DNA from: Paenibacillus ihumii
GTDB taxonomy: Bacteria; Bacillota; Bacilli; Paenibacillales; Paenibacillaceae
Assembly: GCF_001403875.1 (NCBI RefSeq)
Contig: NZ_LN884299.1
Coordinates: 1,302,117 to 1,366,116, forward strand
Direction of reading: 5' to 3'
Length of the DNA stretch: 64,000 nucleotides
Shown: positions 51,956-61,523 of the stretch, in pieces
How positions within the stretch are numbered: the stretch's first letter is position 1
Layout: each line of letters opens with the position of its first letter
Notes under the pieces: generated by a model
The model's database searches: none
Seen by the model: the letters and a program-made list of their open reading frames with translations, nothing else
Told to the model about the DNA's origin: nothing
Made by a program: the position numbers and the translations under genes

Positions 51956-52678
51956 ATGCGTGTTAGATGGAAGTTGATGTTGCAATTGCAGTATTACCGG
52001 CTGTTGTTCCTGTTCGGGCTTAAGAGCGAGGAAATCTACTATATCGGCGGCAGTGAGGCGCTCCCCCCTCCGTTGACGAGAGAGGAAGAAGAGTATTTGC
52101 TGCAGCGCTTGTCCACGGGAGATTCCGCGATCCGGGCTATGCTCATCGAACGAAATCTGCGCCTAGTCGTATATATCGCCCGCAAATTCGAGAATACGGG
52201 CATCAATATCGAGGATCTCGTGTCGATCGGAGCTATCGGGCTGATCAAGGCCGTCAATACGTTCGATCCGGAGAAGAAAATCAAGCTGGCAACGTATGCT
52301 TCCCGCTGCATCGAGAATGAAATACTTATGTATTTACGGCGCAACAGCAAAATTCGTACGGAAGTGTCCTTTGACGAGCCGCTCAACATTGACTGGGATG
52401 GCAATGAGCTGCTGCTCTCCGACGTGCTTGGAACGGAGAATGACACCATTTACCGCAATATAGAGGAGCAGGTGGATCGCAAGCTGCTCCACAAAGCGCT
52501 CGATAAGCTGACCGAGCGGGAGAGGATGATTATGGAGCTGCGCTTCGGCCTGGTGGATGGTGACGAGAAGACGCAAAAAGACGTAGCCGACCTGTTGGGA
52601 ATATCGCAATCTTATATTTCCCGGCTGGAGAAAAGGATCATTAAACGACTCCGCAAGGAATTCAATAAGATGGTCTAG
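51956..52678 (+). CDS. sigE: RNA polymerase sigma-E factor, pro-form
   Basis: 240 residues. Early mother-cell sigma factor. The first ~27 residues are the membrane-bound pro-sequence ([30 protein letters not shown]), cleaved by SpoIIGA. Region 2 contains [57 protein letters not shown] and region 4 the helix-turn-helix [27 protein letters not shown]. The ATG at 51956 follows AGGAGGAAAAGA. Confidence 0.97.
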   Translation: MRVRWKLMLQLQYYRLLFLFGLKSEEIYYIGGSEALPPPLTREEEEYLLQRLSTGDSAIRAMLIERNLRLVVYIARKFENTGINIEDLVSIGAIGLIKAVNTFDPEKKIKLATYASRCIENEILMYLRRNSKIRTEVSFDEPLNIDWDGNELLLSDVLGTENDTIYRNIEEQVDRKLLHKALDKLTERERMIMELRFGLVDGDEKTQKDVADLLGISQSYISRLEKRIIKRLRKEFNKMV

Positions 52679-52733
52679 GGGGCGAAATAAAGGAATAAAA
52701 ATGCAGTCCCGGGAGATAATGATCATTAAGTTT

Positions 52734-52750
52734 CTCCTTGGGAGGTAAAG
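52734..52750 (+). promoter_or_regulatory. Hairpin over the sigG ribosome site
   Basis: CTCC (52734-52737) pairs with GGAG (52741-52744) around TTG, with flanking TTT and AAA able to extend it across a bulge. The Shine-Dalgarno sequence is thus folded in, which would lower sigG translation. A palindrome AATGATCATT lies just upstream (52718-52727). Confidence 0.4.
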
Positions 52751-52755
52751 ACACG

Positions 52756-53538
52756 ATGACCCGAAACAAAGTCGAGATTTGCGGTGTTGATACTGCAAAA
52801 TTGCCCGTTCTAACCAATGTGGAAATGCGCGAGTTGTTCCGCTCCCTGCAGCAGGACAATGTAAGATCAGCCAGAGAAAAGTTAGTGAATGGCAACCTTA
52901 GGCTAGTGCTGAGTGTCATCCAGCGATTCAATAATCGGGGGGAGTTTGTAGACGACTTATTTCAGGTCGGCTGCATCGGACTCATGAAAGCCATCGATAA
53001 TTTCGATTTATCGCAAAATGTAAAATTCTCGACCTATGCCGTGCCGATGATCATCGGCGAGATCAGGCGTTATTTAAGGGATAATAATCCGATCAGGGTA
53101 TCCCGGAGCCTGCGGGACATTGCCTATAAAGCGCTGCAAATGCGCGACAGCCTGACCAACCAGAATTCCCGGGAGCCGACGATCTTCGAAATTTCCGAAG
53201 CGCTGGGCTTGCCGAAGGAGGACGTGGTCTTCGCCCTGGACGCGATCCAGGATCCGGTATCCTTGTTCGAGCCGATTTATCATGATGGCGGAGATCCGAT
53301 CTACGTCATGGATCAAATCAGCGATGACAAGAACAAGGATGTATCCTGGATTGAGGAAATCGCCTTGCGGGAGGCGATGCAGCGCCTGAACCGGCGCGAG
53401 AAGATGATTCTGTCGATGCGGTTCTTCGAAGGGAAGACGCAGATGGAGGTCGCTGACGAGATCGGCATATCCCAGGCGCAGGTGTCCAGGCTCGAGAAAT
53501 CCGCCATTTTACAAATGCAGAAGCACGTCAAGTCTTAG
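52756..53538 (+). CDS. sigG: RNA polymerase sigma-G factor
   Basis: 260 residues. Late forespore sigma factor. N-terminal MTRNKVEICGVDTAKLPVLTN is the sigma-G start. Region 2: NLRLVLSVIQRFNNRGEFVDDLFQVGCIGLMKAIDNFDLSQNVKFSTYAVPMIIGEIRRYLRD. Region 4: MEVADEIGISQAQVSRLEKSAI. The ATG at 52756 follows GGGAGGTAAAGACACG. No clean sigma-F promoter was seen in the gap, so readthrough from sigE is expected, plus possibly an unrecognised forespore promoter. Confidence 0.97.
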   Translation: MTRNKVEICGVDTAKLPVLTNVEMRELFRSLQQDNVRSAREKLVNGNLRLVLSVIQRFNNRGEFVDDLFQVGCIGLMKAIDNFDLSQNVKFSTYAVPMIIGEIRRYLRDNNPIRVSRSLRDIAYKALQMRDSLTNQNSREPTIFEISEALGLPKEDVVFALDAIQDPVSLFEPIYHDGGDPIYVMDQISDDKNKDVSWIEEIALREAMQRLNRREKMILSMRFFEGKTQMEVADEIGISQAQVSRLEKSAILQMQKHVKS

Positions 53539-53542
53539 ATCA

Positions 53543-53567
53543 TAGGTTCCTTCGGGAGCCTTTTTTT
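53543..53567 (+). terminator. Terminator of sigG
   Basis: AGGTTCC pairs with GGAGCCT around TTCG, followed by TTTTTTT. Confidence 0.85.
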
Positions 53568-53702
53568 AATATATCGATGTTTTTTGTTTCCGAAGCAGGT
53601 TCACTTAAATGTTTTGCGGACGATCATCATATACATAAATACATGGTGCTGCACGTGACGCAAGGGGTGCCGCAAATTATGTGCGACAGGCGGGAGGCTG
53701 GC

Positions 53703-54011
53703 ATGAAAATATCTGATTTTCAAACGAAGGATGTCATCAACGTCGTAGACGGCAAGCGGCTAGGACATATTAGCGACTTGGAGCTCGATTTGCGGCAGGG
53801 GATCATCGAAGCCATCGTAGTTCCGGTCAACAGCAAGTTCATGGGGTTGTTCGGGGGAGGCAGCGATTTGATCATTCCCTGGAAAAATATCGTGAAAATC
53901 GGCTCGGATGTCGTGCTGGTTAAAATGGATAGCTTGGCCCAGGACGAAGTACAGCAGTTCGAAACGACCGTCTACATCGATCGGGACGGGAGAGCGGAAC
54001 GACGCGGGTAG
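53703..54011 (+). CDS. ylmC: YlmC/YmxH-family PRC-barrel sporulation protein
   Basis: 102 residues. A PRC-barrel domain (MKISDFQTKDVINVVDGKRLGHISDLELDLRQG, then GLFGGGSDLIIPWKNIVKIGSDVVLV). YlmC/YmxH proteins are conserved in endospore formers; function unknown. The start at 53703 follows GGGAGGCTGGC; the frame is open from 53577, but that part is non-coding in character. It sits between sigG and ylmD, as in B. subtilis. Confidence 0.88.
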   Translation: MKISDFQTKDVINVVDGKRLGHISDLELDLRQGIIEAIVVPVNSKFMGLFGGGSDLIIPWKNIVKIGSDVVLVKMDSLAQDEVQQFETTVYIDRDGRAERRG

Positions 54012-54158
54012 GGGAGTTTTCGGCGTAAACGGCGTTTCCTATAAATGGCTCTGCGATTTCTCTGATGAGGGTTCCCTGCCTGTTCTTCGAAAAGCCATTC
54101 CTCTTATGGTACACTTGAATCTATAAGTCATTCAGGATATGAAAACATAAAGAGGTGG

Positions 54159-55010
54159 ATGATGGAGCCGTTTAAATGGAAAGCTACAGAAACAACCGGG
54201 GAGCCAGAAGCCTTTATGCTGGAGGGCTGGAGCAGCGCGCTGCCCGGACTTAGCGCAGGCTTCACCGGGCGAAACGGCGGGGTGGGCAGTTCTCCTTACG
54301 AGTCGCTAAACCTCGCCTATCATGTTGGCGACGACCCGGTGCAGGTGCTGGAGAACCGCCGGATTCTGGCGGAATTCCTCGGCTTTGCTCCGGAAATGTG
54401 GACCTGCGGCGAGCAGGTTCATGGAACGCGCGTGGCCGTTGTGAAGCAGGCGGACAGGGGCAAGGGGCAGCTTGACCGTGAGAGCGCCTTTCAGAATACG
54501 GATGGTCTGGTCACGAATGTTCGGGGAGTTTTGCTGACATCGTTCTATGCTGATTGCGTCCCGCTGTACTTCCTGGATCCGTCACAAGGGGCCATAGGCC
54601 TGGCTCACGCAGGCTGGAAAGGGACGGTGGGCCAAATTGCTGCGGCGGTCATCAAGACGATGGAGAGGGAGTTTGGAAGCCGCAGAGAGGAAATTCTGGC
54701 TGCGATCGGCCCGTCGATCGGGGATTGCTGCTATGAGGTGGATGAAGCGGTGATGTCCAGGGTCAGAGCGGCGTTGGATGAAGGGAAGGATGTGTCTGCA
54801 TGTGCGTCCCCATCCGCCAATCCGGACAGATGGATGCTGAACTTGAAAGAATTGAATCGAATCATTATGATAAAAGCAGGAATATTGCCGACTCATATCG
54901 AATGTACAAGGTGGTGTACAAGCTGCCATCCCGATAAGTTCTTTTCTTATCGCAAGCAGAACGGAATAACCGGAAGGATGGCGAGCTGGATTGGCATGAA
55001 AGAGAGGTGA
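54159..55010 (+). CDS. ylmD: Peptidoglycan editing factor PgeF/YlmD (laccase-domain protein)
   Basis: 283 residues, Cu-oxidase_4/YfiH family. Members remove L-Ser-containing errors from wall precursors or oxidise polyphenols. The signature histidines and Cys lie in GEQVHGTRV, FYADCVPLYFLDP (with Cys), LAHAGWKGTVGQIA (His) and IGPSIGDCCYEVD. Two in-frame ATGs, 54159 and 54162, follow AGAGGTGG at 0 and 3 bases, so the exact start is uncertain. ylmE follows with an overlap region. Confidence 0.92.
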   Translation: MMEPFKWKATETTGEPEAFMLEGWSSALPGLSAGFTGRNGGVGSSPYESLNLAYHVGDDPVQVLENRRILAEFLGFAPEMWTCGEQVHGTRVAVVKQADRGKGQLDRESAFQNTDGLVTNVRGVLLTSFYADCVPLYFLDPSQGAIGLAHAGWKGTVGQIAAAVIKTMEREFGSRREEILAAIGPSIGDCCYEVDEAVMSRVRAALDEGKDVSACASPSANPDRWMLNLKELNRIIMIKAGILPTHIECTRWCTSCHPDKFFSYRKQNGITGRMASWIGMKER

Positions 55011-55018
55011 TCCTTTCT

Positions 55019-55711
55019 TTGTCGCTCAAAGAACGGATACAGCAGGTGGAACGCCGCATTCAAGCGGCTTGCGAGCGAAGCGGCCGCCGGCGGGAGGACG
55101 TCAGCGTCGTCGCGGTAACGAAGTACGTAAGCCTGGAGACGACAGGCTTGCTGCTGGATGAAGGCATCGTTCATATCGGCGAGAATCGCCCGCAGAATGC
55201 CGTCCCGAAATGGGAGGCGCTGGAAGGGCGGGGAGTTTGGCACTTCATCGGCCATCTGCAAAGCAATAAAGTTAAGGACGTCATTGGCAAATTTCAATAT
55301 ATTCATTCCTTGGATCGCCTGTCCCTGGCCAAGGAGCTGGAGAAGAGGGCGGCGGCGCAAGGGATTACCGTATCTGCATTCCTGCAGGTGAACGTATCCG
55401 GAGAAGCGTCCAAGCATGGCGTTCGCCCGGAAGAGGCGGCGGACCTGCTGCGGGAAATCGCTTCGTATTCCCATGTGAGAATCATTGGACTTATGACCAT
55501 GGCGCCGATCGAAGACGATCCGGAGCAGACGCGTCCGGTGTTCCGCGGGCTGCGCGAGCTGAGAGACCGGCTAAATGCCCAGCAAATCACGAAGGAACCG
55601 TTAACCGAGCTGTCGATGGGCATGTCGGGAGATTTTGAAGTAGCTATTGAGGAAGGGGCAACTTGGGTGCGCTTGGGTACACTTTTAGTAGGGAAAGGGG
55701 AGGAGACGTAA
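55019..55711 (+). CDS. ylmE: Pyridoxal-phosphate homeostasis protein YlmE (YggS family)
   Basis: 230 residues. PLP-binding TIM-barrel protein. Motifs: [14 protein letters not shown] with the PLP lysine, [47 protein letters not shown] and [28 protein letters not shown]. The TTG at 55019 has AGGTGA 8 bases upstream; an in-frame GTG at 55007 would lie inside that site. It sits after ylmD and one base overlaps sepF (TAATG). Confidence 0.94.
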   Translation: MSLKERIQQVERRIQAACERSGRRREDVSVVAVTKYVSLETTGLLLDEGIVHIGENRPQNAVPKWEALEGRGVWHFIGHLQSNKVKDVIGKFQYIHSLDRLSLAKELEKRAAAQGITVSAFLQVNVSGEASKHGVRPEEAADLLREIASYSHVRIIGLMTMAPIEDDPEQTRPVFRGLRELRDRLNAQQITKEPLTELSMGMSGDFEVAIEEGATWVRLGTLLVGKGEET

Positions 55712-56163
55712 TGGGAGTTATGAATCGGTTCATGAATTTTCTGGGTCTTCAGGAAGAAGAAGAAATCGTGGAACGCGAGAAGCTGCAGGAGCAAGGGGAA
55801 GCCGAGCTTGAACCTCCTAGCTTCGAGGCTCGGAGAAATCAAAAGATGAACAATGTCGTCAGTATCCACTCCCAGAAGAACGTAAAGGTCATCCTGTATG
55901 AGCCGCGTTCTTATGATGAGGCGCAGGAAATCGCCGATCATCTGCGTTCGCACCGGTCGGTTGTCGTGAATCTGCAGAGAGTTCGCAACGATCAGGCGAT
56001 GCGCATCATAGATTTTCTCAGCGGAACAATCTATGCGCTCAGCGGCAGCATTTCCAAAATCGGCGGCAACATATTCCTCTGTACGCCGGATACAGTAGAA
56101 ATACAAGGCTCGATTACCGAGATATTGACGGAAGATCACGATTATACCAACAGAATGAGGTGA
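55711..56163 (+). CDS. sepF: Cell division protein SepF
   Basis: 150 residues. Membrane-binding helix at the start ([11 protein letters not shown]), linker, then the SepF domain that makes rings and bundles FtsZ ([67 protein letters not shown]). The ATG at 55711 shares an A with the ylmE stop and follows GGGGAGGAGACGTA. Confidence 0.96.
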   Translation: MGVMNRFMNFLGLQEEEEIVEREKLQEQGEAELEPPSFEARRNQKMNNVVSIHSQKNVKVILYEPRSYDEAQEIADHLRSHRSVVVNLQRVRNDQAMRIIDFLSGTIYALSGSISKIGGNIFLCTPDTVEIQGSITEILTEDHDYTNRMR

Positions 56164-56170
56164 AGGCAGC

Positions 56171-56443
56171 TTGGGAATTGATATTTATAGCTTAATTTGG
56201 GTGCTTCATGATATATATTTTTACATGATTCTGATCTATATTTTGATGTCGTGGGTGCCGAATGCCCGTGAAAGCTTTATCGGAGAATTATTGGGCAAGG
56301 CGGTCGAGCCCTTTTTGTCCCCGTTCAGACGTTTTATACCGCCGATTATGGGCATGATCGATATTTCGCCGATCGTCGCTATTTTCGTGCTGCGGATGGC
56401 TGTCTTCGGCCTGATCGGCGTGCTGAGCTACGTGCTGGGGTAA
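56171..56443 (+). CDS. ylmG: YggT-family membrane protein
   Basis: 90 residues, two membrane regions: [20 protein letters not shown] and [25 protein letters not shown], with the family motif [22 protein letters not shown]. YggT/YlmG proteins act in membrane organisation and cell division; precise role unclear. The TTG start at 56171 follows AGGTGAAGGCAGC. Confidence 0.9.
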   Translation: MGIDIYSLIWVLHDIYFYMILIYILMSWVPNARESFIGELLGKAVEPFLSPFRRFIPPIMGMIDISPIVAIFVLRMAVFGLIGVLSYVLG

Positions 56444-56452
56444 CGGAAGCTT

Positions 56453-57235
56453 ATGCGGGTTAACATCTATGAGCACTTTCTCCCGGAAGAGCGCCCGTTC
56501 GTTGACCGGGCCTGGGAGTGGGTTGTAAATGCAGGGGATTATCATGAGGTGAAATTAAGCGACTTCCTTGATCCGCGGCAATGCCAGATTATGGAGAGCC
56601 TTGCTAATCGCCATGCGGATGTCCGCATCCGTTTGGATGGCGGCTTCCCGGAAGCTGAGCGGAGGCGAGCCCTGATCGCGCCGGATTACCGGGAAATCGA
56701 GGCGGAGCCGATGAACATGAAGGTGCTCAGCATCACATCAGATGATCAGAAGCTGGCCTCCCTTCAGCATGGAGACTATTTAGGCGCTATCCTCGGACTC
56801 GGGCTTAAGAGGGACAAAATCGGCGATATCCATGTCCGCGAAGACGGATGCCATGTCATCGTGGCCGAAGAAATCTCCGCGTTCCTGGATACGAATCTTC
56901 GCCAGGTGCACCGGGTGAGCGTGGCGACCGAGGTGCTGGAGCTCGAGGCGCTTAGAACGGCAGATGCTGTCCTTGAGCCGCTGGATATTACGGTGGCTTC
57001 TTTACGTTTGGACGGGATTGCGAGCGACGTGTTCCGCCTAAGCCGGAGCAAGATCGTTGTGCCGATCAAAGCGGGACGCTGCCGTGTGAACTGGAAGACG
57101 GAGGAGGATCCGTCCAAGCCGCTGAAATCCGGCGATATTGTAGCGCTCCAAGGATTCGGCAGATTCAAGGTGTTGGAGACGGACGGCATGACGAAAAAGG
57201 GCAGACACCGTGTCCGAATCGGTAAATTTGTGTGA
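56453..57235 (+). CDS. ylmH: S4-domain RNA-binding protein YlmH
   Basis: 260 residues. An N-terminal YlmH domain of about 180 residues, including DFLDPRQCQIMESLANRHADVRIRLDGGFPEAERRRA, and a C-terminal S4 domain (VASLRLDGIASDVFRLSRSKIVVPIKAGRCRVNWK). YlmH homologues bind stalled 50S subunits and rescue translation. Start ATG 56453 with GGAAGCTT upstream. Confidence 0.92.
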   Translation: MRVNIYEHFLPEERPFVDRAWEWVVNAGDYHEVKLSDFLDPRQCQIMESLANRHADVRIRLDGGFPEAERRRALIAPDYREIEAEPMNMKVLSITSDDQKLASLQHGDYLGAILGLGLKRDKIGDIHVREDGCHVIVAEEISAFLDTNLRQVHRVSVATEVLELEALRTADAVLEPLDITVASLRLDGIASDVFRLSRSKIVVPIKAGRCRVNWKTEEDPSKPLKSGDIVALQGFGRFKVLETDGMTKKGRHRVRIGKFV

Positions 57236-57423
57236 AGGCTATGCAGGAGTTCGGGGATTCCTGTCGAATTTAACATCAACACTTGACTGTACACGCTTCC
57301 CTTGAGTACGTGTTCAAGAGCAGACCTTTAATGCAGGTTCAAGAGAGGCCTTCGCAACCGTGAAGGCCGGTGTTTTGAACAGCTTTTTAGGGGAGGCTTC
57401 GAATTTTCTAGGAGGTGCGCAAT
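57236..57423 (+). other. Gap before divIVA with a hairpin and a direct repeat
   Basis: The nonamer GTTCAAGAG occurs at 57312-57320 and 57337-57345 (25-base period). GGCCTTC (57347-57353) pairs with GAAGGCC (57362-57368), followed by GGTGTTTT, a weak terminator for ylmH. The divIVA promoter is not clear; TTGACT at about 57292 has no good -10. Confidence 0.45.
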
Positions 57424-57942
57424 ATGCCATTAACGCCGCTGGATATACATAATAAAGAGTTTTCCAGACGTATTCGCGGTTACGATGAAGATGAAGTCAA
57501 TGAATTTCTCGATCAGGTCATTAAAGATTACGAGATCGTGATCCGGGAGAATAAAGAGCTCCAAAGCCAGCTGCTGGCCGTGCAGGAGCGGCTGGATCAT
57601 TTTGCAAATATTGAAGAGACGCTCAGCAAGACGATCATCGTGGCGCAGGAAGCGGCGGATGAGGTAAAGAACAACGCGAAGAAGGAAGCTCAGCTCATCG
57701 TGAAGGAAGCCGAGAAGAATGCAGATCGGATCGTCAATGAATCGCTGGCGAAATCACGAAAAATAGCGATGGAGGTCGAGGAGCTGAAGAAGCAGGCTTC
57801 GATCTATCGCGCCCGTTTCCGGACGCTTGTCGAAGCGCAGCTCGATCTGCTCAGCCAGGACGGCTGGGATACCCTGGAGGACCGTGACCGGCTGGAGGAT
57901 CGCGAGCGCAACCGCGACCGCGAAATTAAAGAGATTTACTAA
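57424..57942 (+). CDS. divIVA: Septum-site protein DivIVA
   Basis: 172 residues. Recognises curved membranes at poles and septum. Membrane-binding start MPLTPLDIHNKEFSRRIRGYDEDEVNEFLDQVIKDYE with the conserved Phe and Arg pair, then coiled coils (IRENKELQSQLLAVQERLDHFANIEETLSKTI and AADEVKNNAKKEAQLIVKEAEKNAD). The end is very charged (EDRDRLEDRERNRDREIKE). The ATG at 57424 follows TAGGAGGTGCGC. Confidence 0.96.
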   Translation: MPLTPLDIHNKEFSRRIRGYDEDEVNEFLDQVIKDYEIVIRENKELQSQLLAVQERLDHFANIEETLSKTIIVAQEAADEVKNNAKKEAQLIVKEAEKNADRIVNESLAKSRKIAMEVEELKKQASIYRARFRTLVEAQLDLLSQDGWDTLEDRDRLEDRERNRDREIKEIY

Positions 57943-57955
57943 ACGGCAGCCCTGG

Positions 57956-57985
57956 TTGACAGAGCGGGGTAAAGTAAGTTATAAC
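57956..57985 (+). promoter_or_regulatory. Sigma-A promoter of ileS
   Basis: TTGACA (57956-57961), 18-base spacer, TATAAC (57980-57985). It begins 14 bases after the divIVA stop. Confidence 0.75.
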
Positions 57986-57991
57986 TATAAC

Positions 57992-58306
57992 ATATTAAAT
58001 CGTGCATATGGATTTGATGATGGGAACCAGTACGCTGTGTTTTTGTTCTCAGAGAGTTGATGATTTGCTGCGAGTCAACGTTCAAGACACAGACGGAATA
58101 TCGTCCCGGAGAAGATAAGCCGAGATTTCCGATAAGGAAAGCGTAAGCTCTATCCGGCCGCCGGCCGTTATACCGGCCCCATATGAAGCGTATGGGATCA
58201 AAGTGCCATGCCGCCTGACCGGAGCATTTCGGATTGGAAGCGGCTTGGAACAAGGGTGGTAACGCGAGCGTAGAGTCTCGTCCCTTTTTGGGGCGGGGCT
58301 TTTTTT
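57992..58306 (+). ncRNA. Isoleucine T-box riboswitch
   Basis: The leader has a T-box layout. Stem I begins near 58014 (GATGATGGGAACCAGTACG), with AGAGAG at about 58051. The likely specifier codon is ATC at 58100-58102, followed by GTCCCGGAG, which fits Ile. The T-box AAGGGTGGTAACGCGAG has TGGT at 58257-58260, which pairs with the ACCA end of uncharged tRNA-Ile. The terminator stem is 58274-58284 with 58290-58300, then TTTTTT. Uncharged tRNA-Ile switches it to the antiterminator and allows ileS transcription. Confidence 0.92.
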
Positions 58307-58379
58307 GTTGCCCATAGGAGCCTTAGAAGGTTAGGGCTGCAACTCTAACAATATGGATGGAAAGGAAGTCGCTTCGAAA

Positions 58380-61300
58380 ATGAGAAAAGTAGATGTCAAA
58401 GAACCAGCGCGAGCCCGCGATCAACGCATCCTCGCTAAATGGAAGCAGGAGAATACGTTCAAGCGCAGCATGGAGAACCGCGAGGGACGGCCTAATTATG
58501 TATTCTATGAAGGTCCGCCTACCGCGAACGGAGCCCCGCATATCGGCCACGTTCTAGGCCGTGTCATCAAGGACTTCATCGGCCGTTATCAGACGATGAA
58601 CGGCTACCGCGTGGTCCGCAAAGCCGGCTGGGATACACACGGATTGCCGGTTGAGCTTGGCGTCGAGAAGCAGCTCGGCATTTCCGGCAAGCAGGAAATT
58701 GAGAAATACGGTGTCGAGAAGTTCGTGAAGAAGTGTAAGGATAGCGTGTTCGAATACGAGAAGCAATGGCGTGAATTGACGGAAGGGATCGCATACTGGA
58801 CCGATCTCGATAACCCGTATATCACTTTGCAAAATTCATATATCGAAAGCGTGTGGAATATTCTGTCCACCATTCACCAGAAAGGACTGCTGTACCGCGG
58901 TCATCGTGTTAGCCCGTACTGCCCGTGCTGCCAAACGACGCTCAGCTCCCATGAGGTTGCCCAAGGCTATGAAGACGTCAAGGATTTGAGCGCTACGGCG
59001 AAATTCAAGCTGAAGGACAGCGGCGAATATGTGCTTGCCTGGACGACGACCCCTTGGACGCTGCCTTCGCACGTGGCTCTAGCCGTGAATCCGGAGCTGG
59101 AATATGTTCGTGCCCAGCAAGAGGATGGTGTATATATCGTTGCCAAAAATTTGGCGGATGATGTGTTAAAAGGCGAGTTCACGGTATTGTCCACTTTGAA
59201 GGGATCCGAGCTCGTGGGCCAGTCCTATACTCCTCCTTTCAGCTACGTATCGCCGGAGAACGGTCTCGTTATTCTCGGCGCCGATTTCGTTACGGACGCA
59301 AGCGGTACAGGGATTGTCCATATGGCTCCTGCCCACGGGGAGGATGACTACAAAGTATGCCGCGAGAACAAGGTTGAGTTCGTCAGCGTCGTCAACACGC
59401 AGGGACGATATACGGAAGAAGTGACGGATTTTGCAGGCCGCTTCGTGAAGGATTGCGATCTGGATATTGTAAAATGGCTGTCCGAACGGGGCCTGCTGTA
59501 TTCCAAAGAGAAATACGAGCACAGCTATCCGTTCTGCTGGCGCTGTAAATCGCCGCTGCTCTATTACGCGATGGAGAGCTGGTTCATTCAGACGACCGCG
59601 GTGAAGGATCAATTGATCGCCAATAATAACGGCGTACAATGGTACCCGGGGCATATTCGCGAAGGCCGCTTCGGCAAGTTCCTGGAGGATCTGGTCGATT
59701 GGAACATCAGCCGCAACCGTTATTGGGGCACCCCGCTGAACGTCTGGGTGTGCAGCTCCTGTAAGGGTGAATATGCGCCTTCCAGCCATAAGGATTTGCG
59801 CGAGCATGCCGTAGGCCATGTATCCGAGGATCTTGAGCTGCATAAGCCTTACGTCGATGAAGTGAAGCTGCACTGCCCGCATTGCGAGGGCGGCATAATG
59901 GAGCGAACGTCTGAGGTCATCGACGTCTGGTTCGACAGCGGCTCGATGCCGTTCGCTCAATACCATTATCCGTTCGGCGACCAGAAGGTGTTCGAGGAGC
60001 AGTACCCGGCTGATATGATCTGCGAGGGGATCGACCAGACTCGCGGCTGGTTCTACAGCCTGCTGGCCGTGTCTACGCTGTACAATGGCAAGGCTCCTTA
60101 TAAGGCCGTCATCTCGACTGGCCATATCCTGGATGAAAATGGACAGAAAATGTCCAAGTCTAAAGGAAATGTCATCGATCCTTGGGATATTATCAATGAA
60201 TTCGGAGCAGACGCATTCCGCTGGGCCTTGCTGTCTGACAGCGCGCCGTGGAACAGCAAACGCTTCTCCAAAGGTATCGTCGCCGAGGCGAAATCTAAAG
60301 TGGTGGATACGCTGGTTAATACCCACTCCTTCCTGACGCTGTATGCGGCAATCGATGGATTTAAGCCGGAGGAGCATGAATTCCGCCCGTCGAAGAGCAA
60401 GCTGGACCGCTGGATCCTTTCCCGGTTGAACAGTCTGATCCAGGCAGTGGGCAAAGGACTCGCCGTAAACGACTTCTTGAACCCGGCCAAGGCGATCGAA
60501 GGCTTCATCGACGAGCTAAGCAATTGGTATATCCGGCGTTCACGCGACCGCTTCTGGGGCAGCGGGCTTGGGGAAGATAAGGTATCCGCGTATCAGACTC
60601 TGATTCATGTATTGCTGACGCTGTCCAAACTGATGGCGCCGTACACGCCGCTGTTGTCCGAGGATATTTACACGAATCTGGGTGGCGGCGAGAGCGTACA
60701 TTTAGCCGATTATCCGAAGGCCGACGAAGCGTTAATCGATGTGAAGCTGGAGAACGATATGGAGTCCGCACGTCAAATCGTCGAGCTGGCCCGCAATGTG
60801 CGGAACGAGACGGGAATCAAGACCCGCCAGCCGCTGACGAGCCTGATCGTCTCCATGAACCGTGATTTTGCGGTATCTGAGTACGAAGAAATCATCAAGG
60901 ATGAAATCAACGTCAAGCAGATTGAACTGGAGACGAGCGACAGCGGGTTCGTCGATTTCACGCTGAAGCTGAATCTGAAGGTAGCTGGTAAAAAGTATGG
61001 TAAAAACGTAGGCTTCCTGCAGGGCTTCCTGAAAGGATTGGCGCCTGAGGAGACCCGCCGTGCGGTAGAGGGCGGAGCGATCAACGTGACCTCGCCGGAA
61101 GGGGAGGAGCTGCAGATCACGGCCGAAGAGCTCCTGATCGACAAGCAGGCGAAGCCCGGCTTTGCATCGGCGTCCGGTTACGGCATTACGGTAGCGCTCA
61201 ACACCGATATTACGCCGGAGCTCGAGCAGGAGGGCTGGGTACGCGAGGTTGTCCGCGCCGTTCAGGATACCCGCAAGAAGCTGGATCTGCCGATCGAGCT

Positions 61301-61475
61301 AAGAGTGCATCTGACGCTTGATGTGGACGATGAGCTGCAAGCGGCGATCGTGGCGTTTGAGCAGGTGCTGCGCGACAATGTACTGGTCACGGACGTGGCG
61401 TTCGGCAAGCTGGGAGACGAAGCCGAAATCACTGACCTCGGCGCGAAGAAGGTCGGAATCCTGATTAAGGGCTAA
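58380..61475 (+). CDS. ileS: Isoleucyl-tRNA synthetase, type 2
   Basis: 1031 residues, about 100 longer than Bacillus IleRS. Class I motif HIGH at residues 54-57 and KMSKS at 590-594. The start NYVFYEGPPTANGAPHIGHV, and the long tail, are those of the IleRS2 group (eukaryote-like, as in MupA-type enzymes), which binds mupirocin weakly; type 1 enzymes have DGPPYANG there. The motif is canonical (HIGH), not inverted. Two ATGs are possible: 58353 lacks a ribosome site, whereas 58380 follows AAAGGAAG at 13 bases. Regulated by the Ile T-box. Confidence 0.94.
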   Translation: MRKVDVKEPARARDQRILAKWKQENTFKRSMENREGRPNYVFYEGPPTANGAPHIGHVLGRVIKDFIGRYQTMNGYRVVRKAGWDTHGLPVELGVEKQLGISGKQEIEKYGVEKFVKKCKDSVFEYEKQWRELTEGIAYWTDLDNPYITLQNSYIESVWNILSTIHQKGLLYRGHRVSPYCPCCQTTLSSHEVAQGYEDVKDLSATAKFKLKDSGEYVLAWTTTPWTLPSHVALAVNPELEYVRAQQEDGVYIVAKNLADDVLKGEFTVLSTLKGSELVGQSYTPPFSYVSPENGLVILGADFVTDASGTGIVHMAPAHGEDDYKVCRENKVEFVSVVNTQGRYTEEVTDFAGRFVKDCDLDIVKWLSERGLLYSKEKYEHSYPFCWRCKSPLLYYAMESWFIQTTAVKDQLIANNNGVQWYPGHIREGRFGKFLEDLVDWNISRNRYWGTPLNVWVCSSCKGEYAPSSHKDLREHAVGHVSEDLELHKPYVDEVKLHCPHCEGGIMERTSEVIDVWFDSGSMPFAQYHYPFGDQKVFEEQYPADMICEGIDQTRGWFYSLLAVSTLYNGKAPYKAVISTGHILDENGQKMSKSKGNVIDPWDIINEFGADAFRWALLSDSAPWNSKRFSKGIVAEAKSKVVDTLVNTHSFLTLYAAIDGFKPEEHEFRPSKSKLDRWILSRLNSLIQAVGKGLAVNDFLNPAKAIEGFIDELSNWYIRRSRDRFWGSGLGEDKVSAYQTLIHVLLTLSKLMAPYTPLLSEDIYTNLGGGESVHLADYPKADEALIDVKLENDMESARQIVELARNVRNETGIKTRQPLTSLIVSMNRDFAVSEYEEIIKDEINVKQIELETSDSGFVDFTLKLNLKVAGKKYGKNVGFLQGFLKGLAPEETRRAVEGGAINVTSPEGEELQITAEELLIDKQAKPGFASASGYGITVALNTDITPELEQEGWVREVVRAVQDTRKKLDLPIELRVHLTLDVDDELQAAIVAFEQVLRDNVLVTDVAFGKLGDEAEITDLGAKKVGILIKG

Positions 61476-61523
61476 TCGTTGAATGGCGGCCCGGACTGAC
61501 GGTCATAATATTTAGAACCCAAG

